Positions 47,114-59,851 are shown, counted from the stretch's first letter. The stretch: 64,000 bases of DNA from Saururus chinensis (GCA_035235625.1 CP141147.1:24844756-24908755), one strand, 5' to 3'. Program-made: numbers and translations. The notes: a model not told the origin generated them from the letters alone.

Positions 47114-47724
47114 GGTGGTTTTGTAGCGGATTCTCTTAGAGACTCTTTTCATTATGAGGTTGTTATAGGACCAAGCACTTGGCTTATTTCAGCTTTAAGA
47201 GACATTATTGTACGGTTTAGCCTGTTGGCAACATAGATATGATTGTACTATACTTATGATCCTAAGACAAACTTCAAAACATTGAAATCGACATTACTCA
47301 CAATTAATTGTTACAGCAAATAGCATTCACGCCAGTGGTCCCTTGCAAGTCTGTAAAGAGAAGTATATTCAACCTTTGAACCGACCCAGCATTACCTCGA
47401 CAATACAAATGGGTTGCCATCTCCTCATGATGAGAACAAGCTGCACAACTGCCACTCTGTCTATTCTAGCTGTAATCTGCTGCAATCTTCAATTGTCTAC
47501 AAATGATCTTGATTATATTGTCCTAAAAAATTAGCCTCTTCCTGTGCACGTAGTACATAATCTCCTAATCGACATCAAGTGTTATCGTGTTTTTTTAATA
47601 CACATTGAAGACCCCTTCTTCATAGGAGAGGTCCTATACAACACGCCAATGGCTGAATTGGCACATGGGCTGCTATCAAATTAGCATATGGGGGATGTAA
47701 TTTTAAGTTGTATATTTTATTTGT

Positions 47725-47818
47725 TTTGAAATAGTGTCTTATTTGATTTTCTAAAATAATTAAAATTAGGTTATTTTGAAAAATTAAATAGAACACTTAT
47801 TTTTAGACGAAGGGAGTA
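47725..47818. mobile_element. Stowaway-like MITE, worn left end
   Basis: GTGTCTTATTTGATTTTC pairs with GAAAAATTAAATAGAACACTT, and the right end reads GACGAAGGGAGTA. The left CTCCCTC is lost. Non-coding. Confidence 0.6.
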
Positions 47819-48607
47819 AAAACTAGTATGCTGAGGCGGCTAAGCCAACTTGACTTCGTTCCAAACTTGGCTCAACATAGCTTGGATGATCAAAACTATG
47901 CATAACCCCAACTTGGCCTAGTTCGGAGCCACTTGCACGGCTCAAATTTTTTACCATTTTAATATATTTTTTTCATAGTTAAAAAAATAAATAAAATATT
48001 TAATATGGGACAAAGAGAGTACTTATCACCAAGCATATTTTGTATTAGTTTGATTAAAATGCATAAAATAATAAAAAATAAATGAGGTGAAGACAGGCAA
48101 GCCTAGCATAAGCTCCACTTACTAACCAGGCTTGAGCTTGAATAAATATAAATATTTAACCAAATATTTTCAGCCTAATAAGGCAATGCATTATATTAAA
48201 GCCCATCCATCTGAGAACCAGTCGCTAAGGCTTTTGGCACTTTTGTCCACCATCTTTACCATCTTTTTGCAAACTAGTTGCCAGTCTGCCGGGAAAAGGG
48301 CCGGCCATGGCTGTAGACATTGGAATAGTGAGAGGGGGGACCATTGGGAAGTAATAAGGTGCACTTCGGTGAAATGAACATCATTTTAATCTCTGGACAT
48401 TGACACTTTCTCATCATCCAACATGAAATCTTATGCTTTTCCTTTTCATTTTTCCTCCTTTATCTGCCTTTCTAGTTTCTACCATAAGACAACATCCCTC
48501 TATCCCGTGCAGTACCTTTTGGCCGTCTCTAATATTAAGTTTTTGTTCCCCAAGTTTGGTCTGAAATGCACTCAAAATGCACCGAGCCTGATTCAATTGC
48601 ATAGTGT

Positions 48608-49135
48608 TAGGGCCTATTCAGGTGTAATTATCTTTAGAAATAAAAGTAATTTTTTAAAAAATTACTTTTATTCATTCATCGAATGAAAATTAAGGTTATT
48701 AATAAAATAATTTAAAATAAATTTAGATGTTGCATTAATTTTAAAAAAAATTAAATGAATATAACTCTCTCTTTTAAACTTTGGATATACACGTCTTGGT
48801 AATATTGTGCTCGTAGTAATGAGCCCTATCAAATAAGATACCACATAGGTAAATTATTTTAAACTTTTATAATGACTCTCATCTATATGATATACTTTTT
48901 AAGGCTTAAATCGATATAATGGGTAATAATTAAAAATAATAAAATTTTTAATTTTAAAATAGGGGGTTAGGAAAATTAGAATCAACATAATCACCTCATA
49001 ATTTCAGCCAACTCCTGCTTAAAATAGCCTAGAGTCAACCAACTTTGACACCCAACCATAATTTCAGTTATTTTAAAAACATTTGGGTAGAATCAATTAA
49101 ATCTTATCTAAATTTTACACACAATTAATCCTTCT
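48608..49135. mobile_element. Copy 2 of the ~500-bp repeat family
   Basis: It begins TAGGGCCTATTCAGGTGT and runs through AATAAATTTAGATGT, TAACTCTCTC, AAGGCTTAAATCGATATAA, AATCAACATAATCACCTCA and TTAAATCTTATC. The right end near 49135 is worn. A local hairpin TAATTTTTTAAAAAATTA occurs near the left end. Confidence 0.65.
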
Positions 49136-49508
49136 AAGATTTAAGCTAGACTGCCTTGCTCGAGTATGATTATTCGTTTTAGATTGTCAGAGAACATATA
49201 CGCAAGGTGCAAACCGATGCCATAATGCATGTGAAAGACTAAATCTGGAATCTGTAACGGGGATGGAATATAATAAGGTGGATGAAAATTGATTTCTAAG
49301 TGGTGTATATACCATAACTTCCTTTTTGACTGGGGTGGAATTTTCTCCTGCCCAGAATATTAGTCAAATCCGAAATCATGAAGGTTCTCATGCAATTAGC
49401 AATCCACACTGCGTTCTGCATATGCTATATGCAAAAATGTAAAAGTGCATCGCATCATTTCGGTAATAGAAAATATTTTTTTAATAATTACACACATCAT
49501 ATTTATAA

Positions 49509-49702
49509 GGAGAGTATTTCTATGATTTTTGTATTTACAATGGGCCCAGTGATAATATATATATATATATATAGTAGCGCATATTAGCGTCAATGTAACG
49601 TGTGCTAATATATGCACCGTCAATCTTAATTATCAAGAGGTTCCTATGCACTCCTTACGCCTAGTGCATTGTCAGATGAGAACATTAAAAATACTTCTTT
49701 TA
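49509..49702. mobile_element. Copy 3 of the ~200-230-bp inverted-repeat MITE family
   Basis: The left arm (GAGTATTTCTATGATTTTTG, AATGGGCCCAGTG) and the right arm (TAGTGCATTGTCAGATGAGA, ACATTAAAAATACTTC) are imperfect inverses. A (TA)n run replaces part of the left interior; the core AGCGCATATTAGCG ... GTGCTAATATATGCACC is kept. Confidence 0.6.
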
Positions 49703-50344
49703 TAAAGCCTTATTTTTTGTATGTGCACAAGAACACACGGGAAAGTATAATGTATATCAAGTAAAAAAGGAAATTGAAAATTTGATGAAAGAAACATGAA
49801 GGAGAAGATTTCATGAAAGTTAAAGGAGATTGAATTATAATAAACCCTCCTAGGGGAACTAACTGGTGATGCCACCTGTCCAGTTTGGCCAAACCTAACC
49901 TGTATATCATTTAGAGAACTTCTAACCAGACTTGGTACCACCAAACCTGAACCCAACTCTGTGTAAGATACCACGATGCCAAGAAAAAAAGGTACATCGC
50001 CTTTTGAGCCAATGCTCATAGCCCACTATGTTACTCTTTTTTCGTATGGTCGTCTCTTACACTACAATGCACATACATTGACTTCCCACATTATAGCCTA
50101 AACCGGTTTGGGCGGGGCAGGTCTTCCAAAACCTAACTCCGACACAACCTTGGCTTCAATTCTAAAACTTGAACCTAACCCATTAGGGTTAGTCCCGGTT
50201 GGGTTTTCCAATATATCTAATCGGGAGGTGACATCCCTAGGTCTAACTTTATAATGAATAAGAGACCTTAAGCCACGAAGATCACGTAAGTATATGTTAC
50301 TATATCAATGTATGTGTGTTTATACGATACATCGGTATACACTA

Positions 50345-50570
50345 AGAGAAGAGTTTTTTATGCTCCACTCTAATAATGAGTCCAGCGTAAGAAATATATA
50401 GGAACCCTTGATATTTAAGATCAATAACATACACATTAACGTACATTAGCACCAATACCATTGGTGCTAATGTGCATTAGCATGTGCACTATCGATCTCA
50501 TAGATAAATGACTCCCATGCATTTCTTACATTGGGTTCATTGTCAAAGTAGAACATTAAAAATGCTTCCC
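50345..50570. mobile_element. Copy 1 of the ~200-230-bp inverted-repeat MITE family
   Basis: The left arm AGAGAAGAGTTTTTTATGCTC ends near TAAGAAATATATAGGA; the right arm reads GCATTTCTTACATTGGG and ends AACATTAAAAATGCTTC. The arms are about 60 bp each and invert on one another. The centre is a second palindrome (ACATTAGCACCAATACC / ATTGGTGCTAATGTGC). Confidence 0.75.
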
Positions 50571-53285
50571 ACCCTAAGATGGGCTTAAAACTAGTGTTTT
50601 TTCAACAATATGAGAAACTTATTAAAACCTATGAAAGTCTTAATATTACAACAAGTAACATATATATTCGTACATAATTTGTTTACTCAAAAATGTACAT
50701 AAGTAGTCATCAAGAAAATATATAACAAGTATAGCACGAATATTCCATATGAACATTTGGAAAACAAAAAAGTCATTATCGAATTATATACGTATTAAAA
50801 GACTTAATTAAATTATTAAAATAATACACTAAACTGATAAAATGGTAAAAATTGATATAAATATAATGAAATTAATTAAGCTTTACATGGCAAAAAAGAT
50901 GGCGTAGGTATGTACCATTCCACCTCCTATGTATCATGCCCATAGAGTCCAGTCAATCACCTGTGAAAGCAACACATAAAGACATGTTCACCATGCCGTT
51001 ACGTAATATATAACTTTATAATTTATTGTTTATGCACGTCATTAGTATCACGGGATGGAACATAAAATAAGTGTCATTTAGGTGTTGTTTCAACAGCTGA
51101 TCACGACTCACACATATGAATAAGCATTAACTGACATGCATGCCTGTCTATTGATACGGTCCCATGGCCACTAAGTCGTAAGCCATAGGATTGAAGAGTA
51201 AAAGAAGTCAAAGAGGAAGATAAGGGAATATCGCAAGGAACCTAAAATTGAACGAATGTCACATGGAACAACTCAACTAACTTCTCATTACTCCTTGCAG
51301 TTGGACCAAAAAATTTTCTACATTCCCTCCGTGCCTTTCTCAATTGATAAAGATGTTTGTTTCATTTATATTATTTTTTCATGTTAATTTATTTTAATAT
51401 AACTTTTTTTCAAATTAGGAGAATTAAAATGAGCCGAGGGGGAGTAACTTAATATCAAACTTTCGTAATACATAAGTCGTCTTTATATATATCATGGGAA
51501 AATATAATCTCATGTGAATAATAAAAAAAAAGTTTCTTAGGTTGATTTTAAAAATATAAGCCCTCTCAATATTCGTATATGGAGAAACAAAGGCAAAAAA
51601 AATATTATGAAAATTAGGGGCCCATAACTTGTGGCCCCAAGGTATATTAATTTCACTTTCAAATCAACGATCAAGATTATACTTTTTAATTTGGGATCCT
51701 AGAGATTCAAGTTAGGTGTAAGACCAATGGTCACACTCATCTAAATGGACTCAAATTATACGTTTACCATCTCTCGATGATTTGTCACTTTGGTTCTATA
51801 TGCTTTTAACGGTGGCCCATAAAAATGAGCCCTCTAAAAAATCAACAGAAATAACTCTTGATTGGATAATACCTCTTCTCTAAAAGAGATTGCAATTTTT
51901 TATATATCTTATAAATCAACCGGAAAAACTCTTATATCATTTTAAAAGAGAGTGCATCTTTTATAACTAATCATTTTCTGAATAATTAAGGAGCTTCTAA
52001 CAAAAGAATATGCAATAAAAAAACAAAAGTTACTAAATTTTTATGGAAGTCATTAGGGCCCAAATAAACTTTAGTCTATAAATTAATGCCTAGCTTAGAC
52101 CGACCTGTCGTTGTTACCCCAAACTTCAAGTCAAAGTAAGTGAGCAAAACCAACATCATCTACCTCTTATCCAAAATATCTAGGTTGGAAATACAGATTT
52201 TCTTGTAGACTCTTGTCATGCTCAAAATAATCCTAAAAAATATATTAATTAAAAAATTAAATAACCATCTACATCCATTTTTAATACTTCTTTTATAGAT
52301 AAATTAATGAGGATGTCTTGCCATAGCTACAACTCGTTGAAGCTGCAACTCCCTATCATCAGATTATGGTCTCACAGTCATGGAGCTGTAGCTCTGGCTA
52401 GTTTTTTTTTTTTCTAAATTAATTAAATAGGCTAATGTGATTATAGTAAATGGTAAGGTCGTCATGGGTTGCGGAAGACATTGAGCGATTGAATCCGCTA
52501 CACCCACTTTTCTCTTAAGCGTGGTGATCCTGTCGTAAGGCTGTACATACCGTACAATGTTAAAAGAAAACAGAGTATCCCTACTATGTACATAACCCAA
52601 TACATTTCAATGTATATATAATGTATTAATAAAGAAGAAAAAAAAGTGTGCCCAAGTATGCCTAAGTGTGTACAGAACCCAGCACCAGCACCACATCAGT
52701 TGGACAAAATGTGCGGTTTTTTTTTTGGTGACACGACAAAATGTGCTGTTGATAGTTGGGAGAATAACGACCGAATCTCTTGAAGCAATTGTTGGGCCCA
52801 TCGGACCCACCCAGCGTCATATCACAATGTTCAATTCAAACTGGCCGGCCAGATCAGGCGATCCGGTCAGCAATTGGACGGGAATTTGCGGGTCCTACCC
52901 ACATCAGCCAATAATGCCAACTTCCAACAGCTTTTGTTGTTTCATGAGAGGAAAGACCCCTTCAGACCGACCATGCTCGAGACGGCGGGACCCGATTACC
53001 CGTGTCCATCAACCACCCTTTCTCCAATTCCTTGCTCTCCAATTTCAAGCCAACTGCAACTAAATGATGACACCCTCACCAATCCACCTACTTAATTTTC
53101 TAGATCTATAATCCACCGCATTTAATCAACCTACTTAATTACTTCCAAGTTGCATGTCTTAATTTAGAATTTATCTCAAATTGCTAGGGGCCCCACCATA
53201 GTCATCCCATATAGGGTGGAAAAGCTCTTTTTTTATGCTAGTAATATCTAGGTAGACACACTACTATATGTTGACATACACATAA
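50571..53285. other. Spacer without a recognised gene, one GC-richer patch
   Basis: Mostly AT-rich. A Stowaway-like MITE lies at 51323-51446. From about 52790 to 53060 the sequence is GC-richer and non-repetitive by eye, with a 131-codon open frame (52668-53063) that shows no family feature. It could be a promoter-like or gene-relic patch, but nothing supports a gene. Confidence 0.5.
51323..51446. mobile_element. Stowaway-like MITE
   Basis: TTCCCTCCGTGCCTTTCTCA pairs with GAGCCGAGGGGGAGTA, and TTCAAATTAGGAGAATTAAA continues the right arm. About 124 bp and AT-rich inside. Confidence 0.65.
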
Positions 53286-53517
53286 ATGAGAAGAGTTTTT
53301 TATGCTCTTTTAATTTTTAACAATAAACCCATTATAAGGAATGTACGTGAGCTCTTGATATTTGAGATTATTAGTGCACATATTAACGCAGTTAGTGCTC
53401 ATATTATTGATGTTAATATGTGCTATTATGTACACCATCTATCTTATGGATAAAGGGTTCTCATGTGTTCTTTACGTTAGGCTTATTTTTAAAGTTGAGC
53501 ATTAAAAATGCTTCTTA
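53286..53517. mobile_element. Copy 2 of the ~200-230-bp inverted-repeat MITE family
   Basis: The left arm ATGAGAAGAGTTTTTTATGC and right arm GAGCATTAAAAATGCTTCTTA are inverses over the first ~25 bases and remain alignable for about 60. The centre has GTGCACATATTAACG ... GTTAATATGTGC. Same layout as the copy at 50345-50570. Confidence 0.75.
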
Positions 53518-55094
53518 TATGCATAATGTCCATCCTAAAGATCAACTACTCCCGTAAAGTAGAAGCAAATTCTACATAATACTCACATAGTACCCAATAA
53601 TTTCTCATAGAAAAGGACCATACAATTGGACCATCTAAGACCATTTCAAATTTGAGCAACATTTCAACTGCTAAATGTTCAATACCATAAGATCAAGGGT
53701 GGCTACACAAAGAGTCAGTCAGCAAGAATTAATAACCTGTTCCATTCAACAGTATGGCCAGCATGTATGCTCATTTTGACTAGGGCTTGTCAAATTTTCT
53801 AATTGATCAAGAATTGGCAAAGCCTCCTTTGATACGCATGTTTCATGGCCCCATTGTGTTTGGTCCGTGGGATTAACAAGACCAATGAGTTGTCAAGTGG
53901 ACAAAAATGTATGCATATGATGATGGTAGACCTTTTGTAGGCCAGCTTGCACAAGATGTATGACACACACAGCTCGTTGGAAGGTCACATATTGGTACAT
54001 CATTAAGCTTGAATGTTCCGGTCGATACCAGCGGAGGAGACAGTGCATGGGGACGTCGGACCTGGAGAAGGGGGAGAAAGAGAGGGCCCGGAAAGCCTAG
54101 AAGATGGAACCATAGAGAAAGACAAGGTCACCATTGGCACTTTGAATTCGCATGTCGTGTGATGATTGATTTAGAAATTTTTGGGTATGCATCGTACACT
54201 GTATTGGTTATGTATTTCACCACTTATCAAATTTCTCATCAACATGTTATAACCGTCAATGCCTAGTGTTTAATAGACTATGCTGATAGGTTATTTGGTA
54301 AATGGTAAAATATATGGCCAATGTAATGTGCAATGCAAGCAAAAAACTTTCTCTTCAATTTGAGAGAAGATCGACACACTCGGACTAGTGGCTTTGGAGA
54401 GAAGGATTGTCGGGGTGATGCCAATTGAGCTTTGGAGGAGGGAGGGTCAGAGGAGGGAGTGCAAATAGTATTGAGAACTCAACATTGTAATGAAAATTGG
54501 CCTGACTAGACTTAGACCTGATCAGCTTTCTAAGTTGGGCAATTTTCTAATTTTTCTTGGATCGACTCAGAAGTTGGCCGATTAAATCAAAATTTTGCCT
54601 AGTCGAATTGGAAAAACCCAAGCCAAGTCAATATTTAAAACACTGAGTCTCAATGCTCACACTTTGAAAGACCAATTTTCTTACTAATTTTCCCAACAAC
54701 TTAAAAAGACCTAACCTGATTGGATTTTATAAAAAATATTTTTAATAAAATAAAAAAGACCACTTAAATATTTATTTTTTAAAATAAATAAATTTAAATT
54801 TATTTAAAAAATAAATAGAACTAATAAATTAGGATAGAAAGAATTTTTTTGTTATAGCCTAAACAAGTCGAGTAACGTATAAGTCACACAGATTTAGATA
54901 AAATTTTAGGTGTGTGTTGTACACCTGGCTACTGCACTCAAGTGGTGTATAATATCACTCACCAAGTGACACATCAGCATGGTTTGGCCCTATTGAAATT
55001 ATTATCGCCTAACATAGTGAGAATTTAATATCAATCTAATTGATTTAGCTGATCACTAAAATTCTCTTAAAACTAGTATTTTCAACAAATAAGA

Positions 55095-56310
55095 ATTAAA
55101 CTCTAGCCTCTTTGAGCAAAATTTTTTATTAAGTGGAAAAAATTAATACCTAATTGTTCACTCAATCTCACTCTAGAGTTGTCATTCAATCAACTATAAA
55201 TCAATCCACACATAAACACAGTAATTAACATAAAAAGCCTCAAATTCAGGGTAAAAAAACTACAGCAGTTCCAAATGAACCAAATCAATGCACTAAAACA
55301 TAAATTTTATATAGACACAAGCAAACTACCAACCTTGTTTAAACTCCAAAATAAGATCTTCTTATTTAAATTAGTGTTGCTTGCCATGAAGTCTTCTCCA
55401 AGCACTTGAAATTTTCTCTTCATTTCTTTGTCTCTATTTGCTTTTAGTCTTCAACAATCTCCTATTGTTGTCTTAACTTTAGCCTTGTAGAAATATTCAA
55501 TCTTCCATTTAAGACATACTGCAAATCCTCTATAAATACTTTGTATATCAGCTTCTTCAGTTGTGGATTATCTTCTTCAATTAACCATAGATCTTCAATA
55601 GAAAGCTCAAGTAAATTCTCTTTTGAAAAATAAACCTTCTTTTCTCTTTTCTCATCTAGGTTTTTCTCTCTCCAATTTCGTAATTTCATAATATTTATAT
55701 AGTCTAACAAGTCGGTTTAAAACTTGTACTTAAATAAAGAATGAAATAGAAATCAAAATATCTTAATTTAGGTATATTGTTCTTTAAACGATTGACCGTT
55801 CATTTGAAACAATGATTGATCGGTCACTATTTTTAATGTGCATGATTCTTCAATCGATTACGAGAGAAATCAATCGATAACTCTCGACTTCATTTTGCAC
55901 AAGGTTGTAATATTAGGTGATGAATTATTATCAGGGTGATCGATCAATTCATCAATCTTCAAAAATTATGTTTTAATAATTAATTGTTTTGTTCAATAGT
56001 TATATGCAGTGATCAATCATTTTGCCTGACAATTTATATTTTTGTCATTTTTACCTAAAAACTTTCTAAAACCTTTGTAATCACTTTTTAACTTTTTTTC
56101 AAGTGATTTATGTATACCAATGTGCTCTTGATATCCTCCAAAATCTTTTATATTATTCAGTCTTTCACCTTAATAAACAAGAATACATCTACTCCTATAA
56201 TTCAAGTCTATCAATTCTAAGACCTAACCACAACAACTTCAAATCACTCTAAGACATCTAACATACATTTGGTTTCATGACATAATTCTAATAAAAAAAA
56301 TTAGCGAACA
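55095..56310 (-). repeat. Degenerate copia-type LTR, family B, minus-strand copy
   Basis: Read on the minus strand it starts TGTTCGCTAATTTTTTTTAT at 56310 and follows the same word order as 38111-39355, including an ATTATGTCAT block, a GATCAATCG-rich middle, a TATATAAATATTATG box, and TAGTGCATTGATTTGGTTC. No gag or pol beside it was recognised, so it may be a solo or isolated LTR. An 82-codon minus-strand frame (55462-55710) lies inside and is not considered a gene. Confidence 0.55.
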
Positions 56311-56546
56311 ATCTGATCATATGGTTCATATGCTCTTACACATAACACACACTATGTTGATGTGTCATGTCTTGATTGGTAGTGTGCCAACACGGTGTGC
56401 ATAGAACCCTACGAATTTCTCATGAATATGAGCCAACCCAATTATTTAGGTCCAAAGTCCCAAACCCAACTAGTTGTATACATACATATTATGAAGTTGG
56501 TTATTCAGGGAGACTCCAAATCCACTATTAATTTCATCAAAACTAA

Positions 56547-57038
56547 AGGGCTATTTGGGTGTTAAATTTTTTAGAAGCGAAAGTAGATCTTTTAGAATAA
56601 ATTTAGATGTCGCTTTAAACATATTTTTAAAACTTATATTAGCATAACTCTCTCCCGAACTTAGAAATGTCCATTTTTGGTACTGTTGCGCTCCTAAATT
56701 TGAGCCTTATCAAACAAGATCCTACATGGGTAAGTAATTTTAAAATTTTAAAATAAGACTCATCTATATAGTACACTTCTTGAGGCTTAAATCAAAATGA
56801 AGGGTAACAATTGAAAATTAACAAAATCATTTATTCCAAAATGGTGGGCTGGGAGCCAGAATTGACGGAATCACCTTGCGAGGTGATTCAGTGATTTCAG
56901 TCAATTCTGAACGAAAATGGTCTAAAATCAACTTTCAAATGATATTTTTAATTTCTCTCACCTTCTATACCTAACCACAATTTCGGACAAAATCAAGGTA
57001 GAATCGCCAAAAGCTTACACAAATTTCAAACAACCTCT
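56547..57038. mobile_element. Copy 3 of the ~500-bp repeat family
   Basis: It starts AGGGCTATTTGGGTGT and ends AATTTCAAACAACCTCT, near-inverse ends. Interior words shared with the other copies: AATAAATTTAGATGTC, TAACTCTCTCCCGAACTT, CTCCTAAATTTGAGCC, GGTAAGTAATTTTAAA, GGCTTAAATC, AATCACCTTGCGAGGTGATT. This is the best-preserved copy. Confidence 0.7.
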
Positions 57039-57439
57039 AAAAAAATATAGACCTTTGTATATTAGAGGTGCCTTATATAAAATCCAATATTATTTGTTTA
57101 TAATATAGAGTTTTTTCTATATTACTTGGCTCGAGATACAAATATTTTATATTCCCTAGATTTTAACACTTAATCCCATATGACCTAGTTTAGGATAAAT
57201 ATACCCTTAGGTCATAAATGAACCCATACCCAAGTTTTTATCTCATCATCAATGGTGAATTACCGATGATGGCTCATCGGAGGTAGATCACCGGTGGCAA
57301 CTCGTCGACAGGTGGTGAATGTGGTAAAACCCTCATTTCTTCATTTTTTCATCCGCAAAAGCTTTCCCAGTCAAAAAAATCATTGTTTCTCAGTGTCAGC
57401 GACCCATCTTTCAAGATAATGGACAAAGTGACTCATAAT

Positions 57440-58430
57440 ATGAAATAGCTCATATTGCTTCAATGATAACACAATTTGTCAACAATACATATTATTGATA
57501 ATACGATAAGCTCCATTTCGCATATATAATAACACAATATTTGCTTTATAGTGTTAACGATAATGATATGTGAGTTCTTTGAATGAATGACTTCTAATAC
57601 AAAATGTTTTATATCGCATATATGATAATACGATATGTAAATAAAATGTGATATTGATTATACGATATGCTCCATATCGTATATACGATAACACGATGTC
57701 AATAAAATGTGTTATTGATAATATGATATGCTTTATATCGTATATACGATAACACAATATGTCAATAAAATGTGTTATTGATAATATGATATGCTTTATA
57801 TCGTATATACGATAACACGATATGTTAATAAAATGTGTTATTGATAATACGATATGCTCCATATGGCATATACAATAATATGACATGTCAACAATACGTG
57901 TTATTGATAATACAATATGCTCTATATCACATATACAATAACACGATATGTGTTCTTTGAGCCGACAACCCATAAATACGATATTCTTCATATCGTATAT
58001 ACGATAACATGATGTTCGTCATATCGTGCTAATGATAACACGATATGTGTTCTTTGATCTGACAAACAATAATACAATATGTTTCATATCGCATATACAA
58101 TAACACAATATTTGTCATATCGTGTTAACTAGAACATGATATGTGTCCTTTAAGTCAGTGACCTATAATACGATATGCTCCAAATTGTATATATGATAAC
58201 ACGATGTTCGCCATATACTATTAATGGTAACATGATATGTGTGTTCTTTGTGCTAACGACCTAGAATACAATATGCTTCATATTGCATATGCTATAACAC
58301 GACATGTCAATAATATGTGTTATTGATAATACGGTACATTCTATATCATATATAAGATAACACGATATGTGTTTTTTGTGTGTATTCGAAAACATGACAT
58401 TCACGATAATTGGTAATATTTGTTATTGAT
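57440..58430. repeat. Palindromic tandem array with 63-bp and ~97-bp units
   Basis: Units carry CGATATG, ATCGTATATACGAT (a perfect 14-base palindrome) and GATAACACGATATG. GTTATTG recurs at 57711, 57774, 57837 and 57900, an exact 63-base period. From 57951 the marker TGTTCTTTGA recurs at 57951, 58048, 58144 (diverged) and 58242, spacing about 97, because units gain an extra segment (GTTCTTTGAGCCGACAAC type). The 145-codon minus-strand frame at 57554-57991 is a by-product of the 63-base period. Its AT content and palindromes resemble minisatellite or matrix-attachment-like DNA; function unknown. Confidence 0.85.
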
Positions 58431-59500
58431 ACAAGTGTTCATCAAGTCAGGGATGAAAGCCTTTAAGATTGTGTACATGCTTACATAAGATGTTTTATAC
58501 AATAAAACTTTTATATAGAAAACCATACTAGAGTCTCTCTTTGCTATTCTAGAGTGTCATTCCTTAGCATGCACATATTTTTTCATTCTTATATTGCCTT
58601 GTTCTCCCTGGATAGTCCATCGAGGTTCATTTTTAGAGTTGCAGGTGTCATCATGATCTCATTTGTAGAGATAAGTAGTTTATGTGGTTAAATTTTTTTA
58701 GACACAAATCATAGAAGAGTGATCACCGATGAAGTAAGAGAAGCCGACAATCACCAAATATAAATTGGAATTCGTTGTTAATGGGAAATCACCAAATATA
58801 AATTGGAATTCGTTGTTAATGGGAATCGTTGGGCGAAAATATCAAATTGCCACTGAGCCACAATCCCTCTTTACTTATGCATCATCACAATTGGTTTACA
58901 CGAGGGGTATTTTAGTCTAATTTTAAAAAAATATTGTATAAACCTAAGTTCTATCATTTATGAAATACTTTTTACAAAATTAAAAAATATAAAATATTTA
59001 TATCTTTGGCCAAATAATATAAAAAAAACTCTATATTAAATAACTTATCAAATAATTCATCTTTTCCGACAACAAAATAATATTCTAAATATCCTTGCTA
59101 ATCATGTCATTGATCATTATTCATGCTGCTAATTTCGTCACACTCCTCTGCCATTCTGTAATTCAGCAATATAAAGATAAATAAAGGGTCCTTTTATCAC
59201 GCCCTCTTTGTTTGTAATTATTTAATAATTTTTTATATATAAAAAAAGCCCATACCACTACGTGCAACTGTGCAAGTGGATTTCCTGAGTCCAACCAGCT
59301 TTAAAAACTTGCCCTACTCCCATGGGCCATGTCCCAACCTTGTGGCGTGTGGGCTCAGATGTAATGATTACACGGACGTAAACAACATAGGAGGCCGTGC
59401 ATTCGTCCAACTGGAAGCAGAAGCAAAATGTCCATGCCTCACCGCTCCACTTGCCCACCCCCCCGCCTGTACCCATCTCGATCTCGTCGAGCATAATAAT
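58431..59500. other. Spacer between the palindromic array and the AAA-ATPase gene
   Basis: AT-rich, no gene. From about 59250 it turns GC-richer and is probably the upstream region of the AAA-ATPase gene. Confidence 0.5.
58750..58827. repeat. 38-bp tandem duplication
   Basis: TCACCAAATATAAATTGG through TTCGTTGTTAATGGGAA occurs twice in a row with no differences seen. Very recent slippage, or an assembly join worth checking. Confidence 0.9.
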
Positions 59501-59621
59501 TACAGACACAAAAAAAAATATACGATAAAATTAGTCGGCCAATAAAAAGCAAGCGAAGAGCAAGTAAGCCAAAGACTCGGTTGAAGCTCCCTGATTTCCC
59601 CAACTGCTTGCAGTCTCCTGT

Positions 59622-59646
59622 TTCTCTCTCTCTCTCTCTCTCTCTG
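59622..59646 (+). repeat. (TC)n microsatellite in the AAA-ATPase 5' leader
   Basis: A pure TC run about 200 bases before the start codon at 59852. Such CT-rich tracts are common in plant 5' UTRs and core promoters. Confidence 0.85.
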
Positions 59647-59851
59647 TGTTTCCCTTCGGCCTTCCTATTTGACCCGCCGGCCGAAGCCGACCGGAACCCA
59701 AATTCCTCCCCTTCTTATAACCCCAAGCCCCCCGCCGCCACCCTTCATCTCCTTCTCCAACATCCGCACCGTCTCGTCTCACGGTCTCAGCGCAGCCGGA
59801 TTGCCCTGTCTCTGTGGAGAAAGCGGCGATCTTTCGTGGAGATTTCTGGCC

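Noticed and set aside
57554..57991. 145-codon minus-strand frame with repeating YRIYDIKHIILSITHFID-type units
   Set aside because: It exists only because the tandem unit is 63 bases (21 codons); no start context or family, and the frame is lost when the unit length changes.
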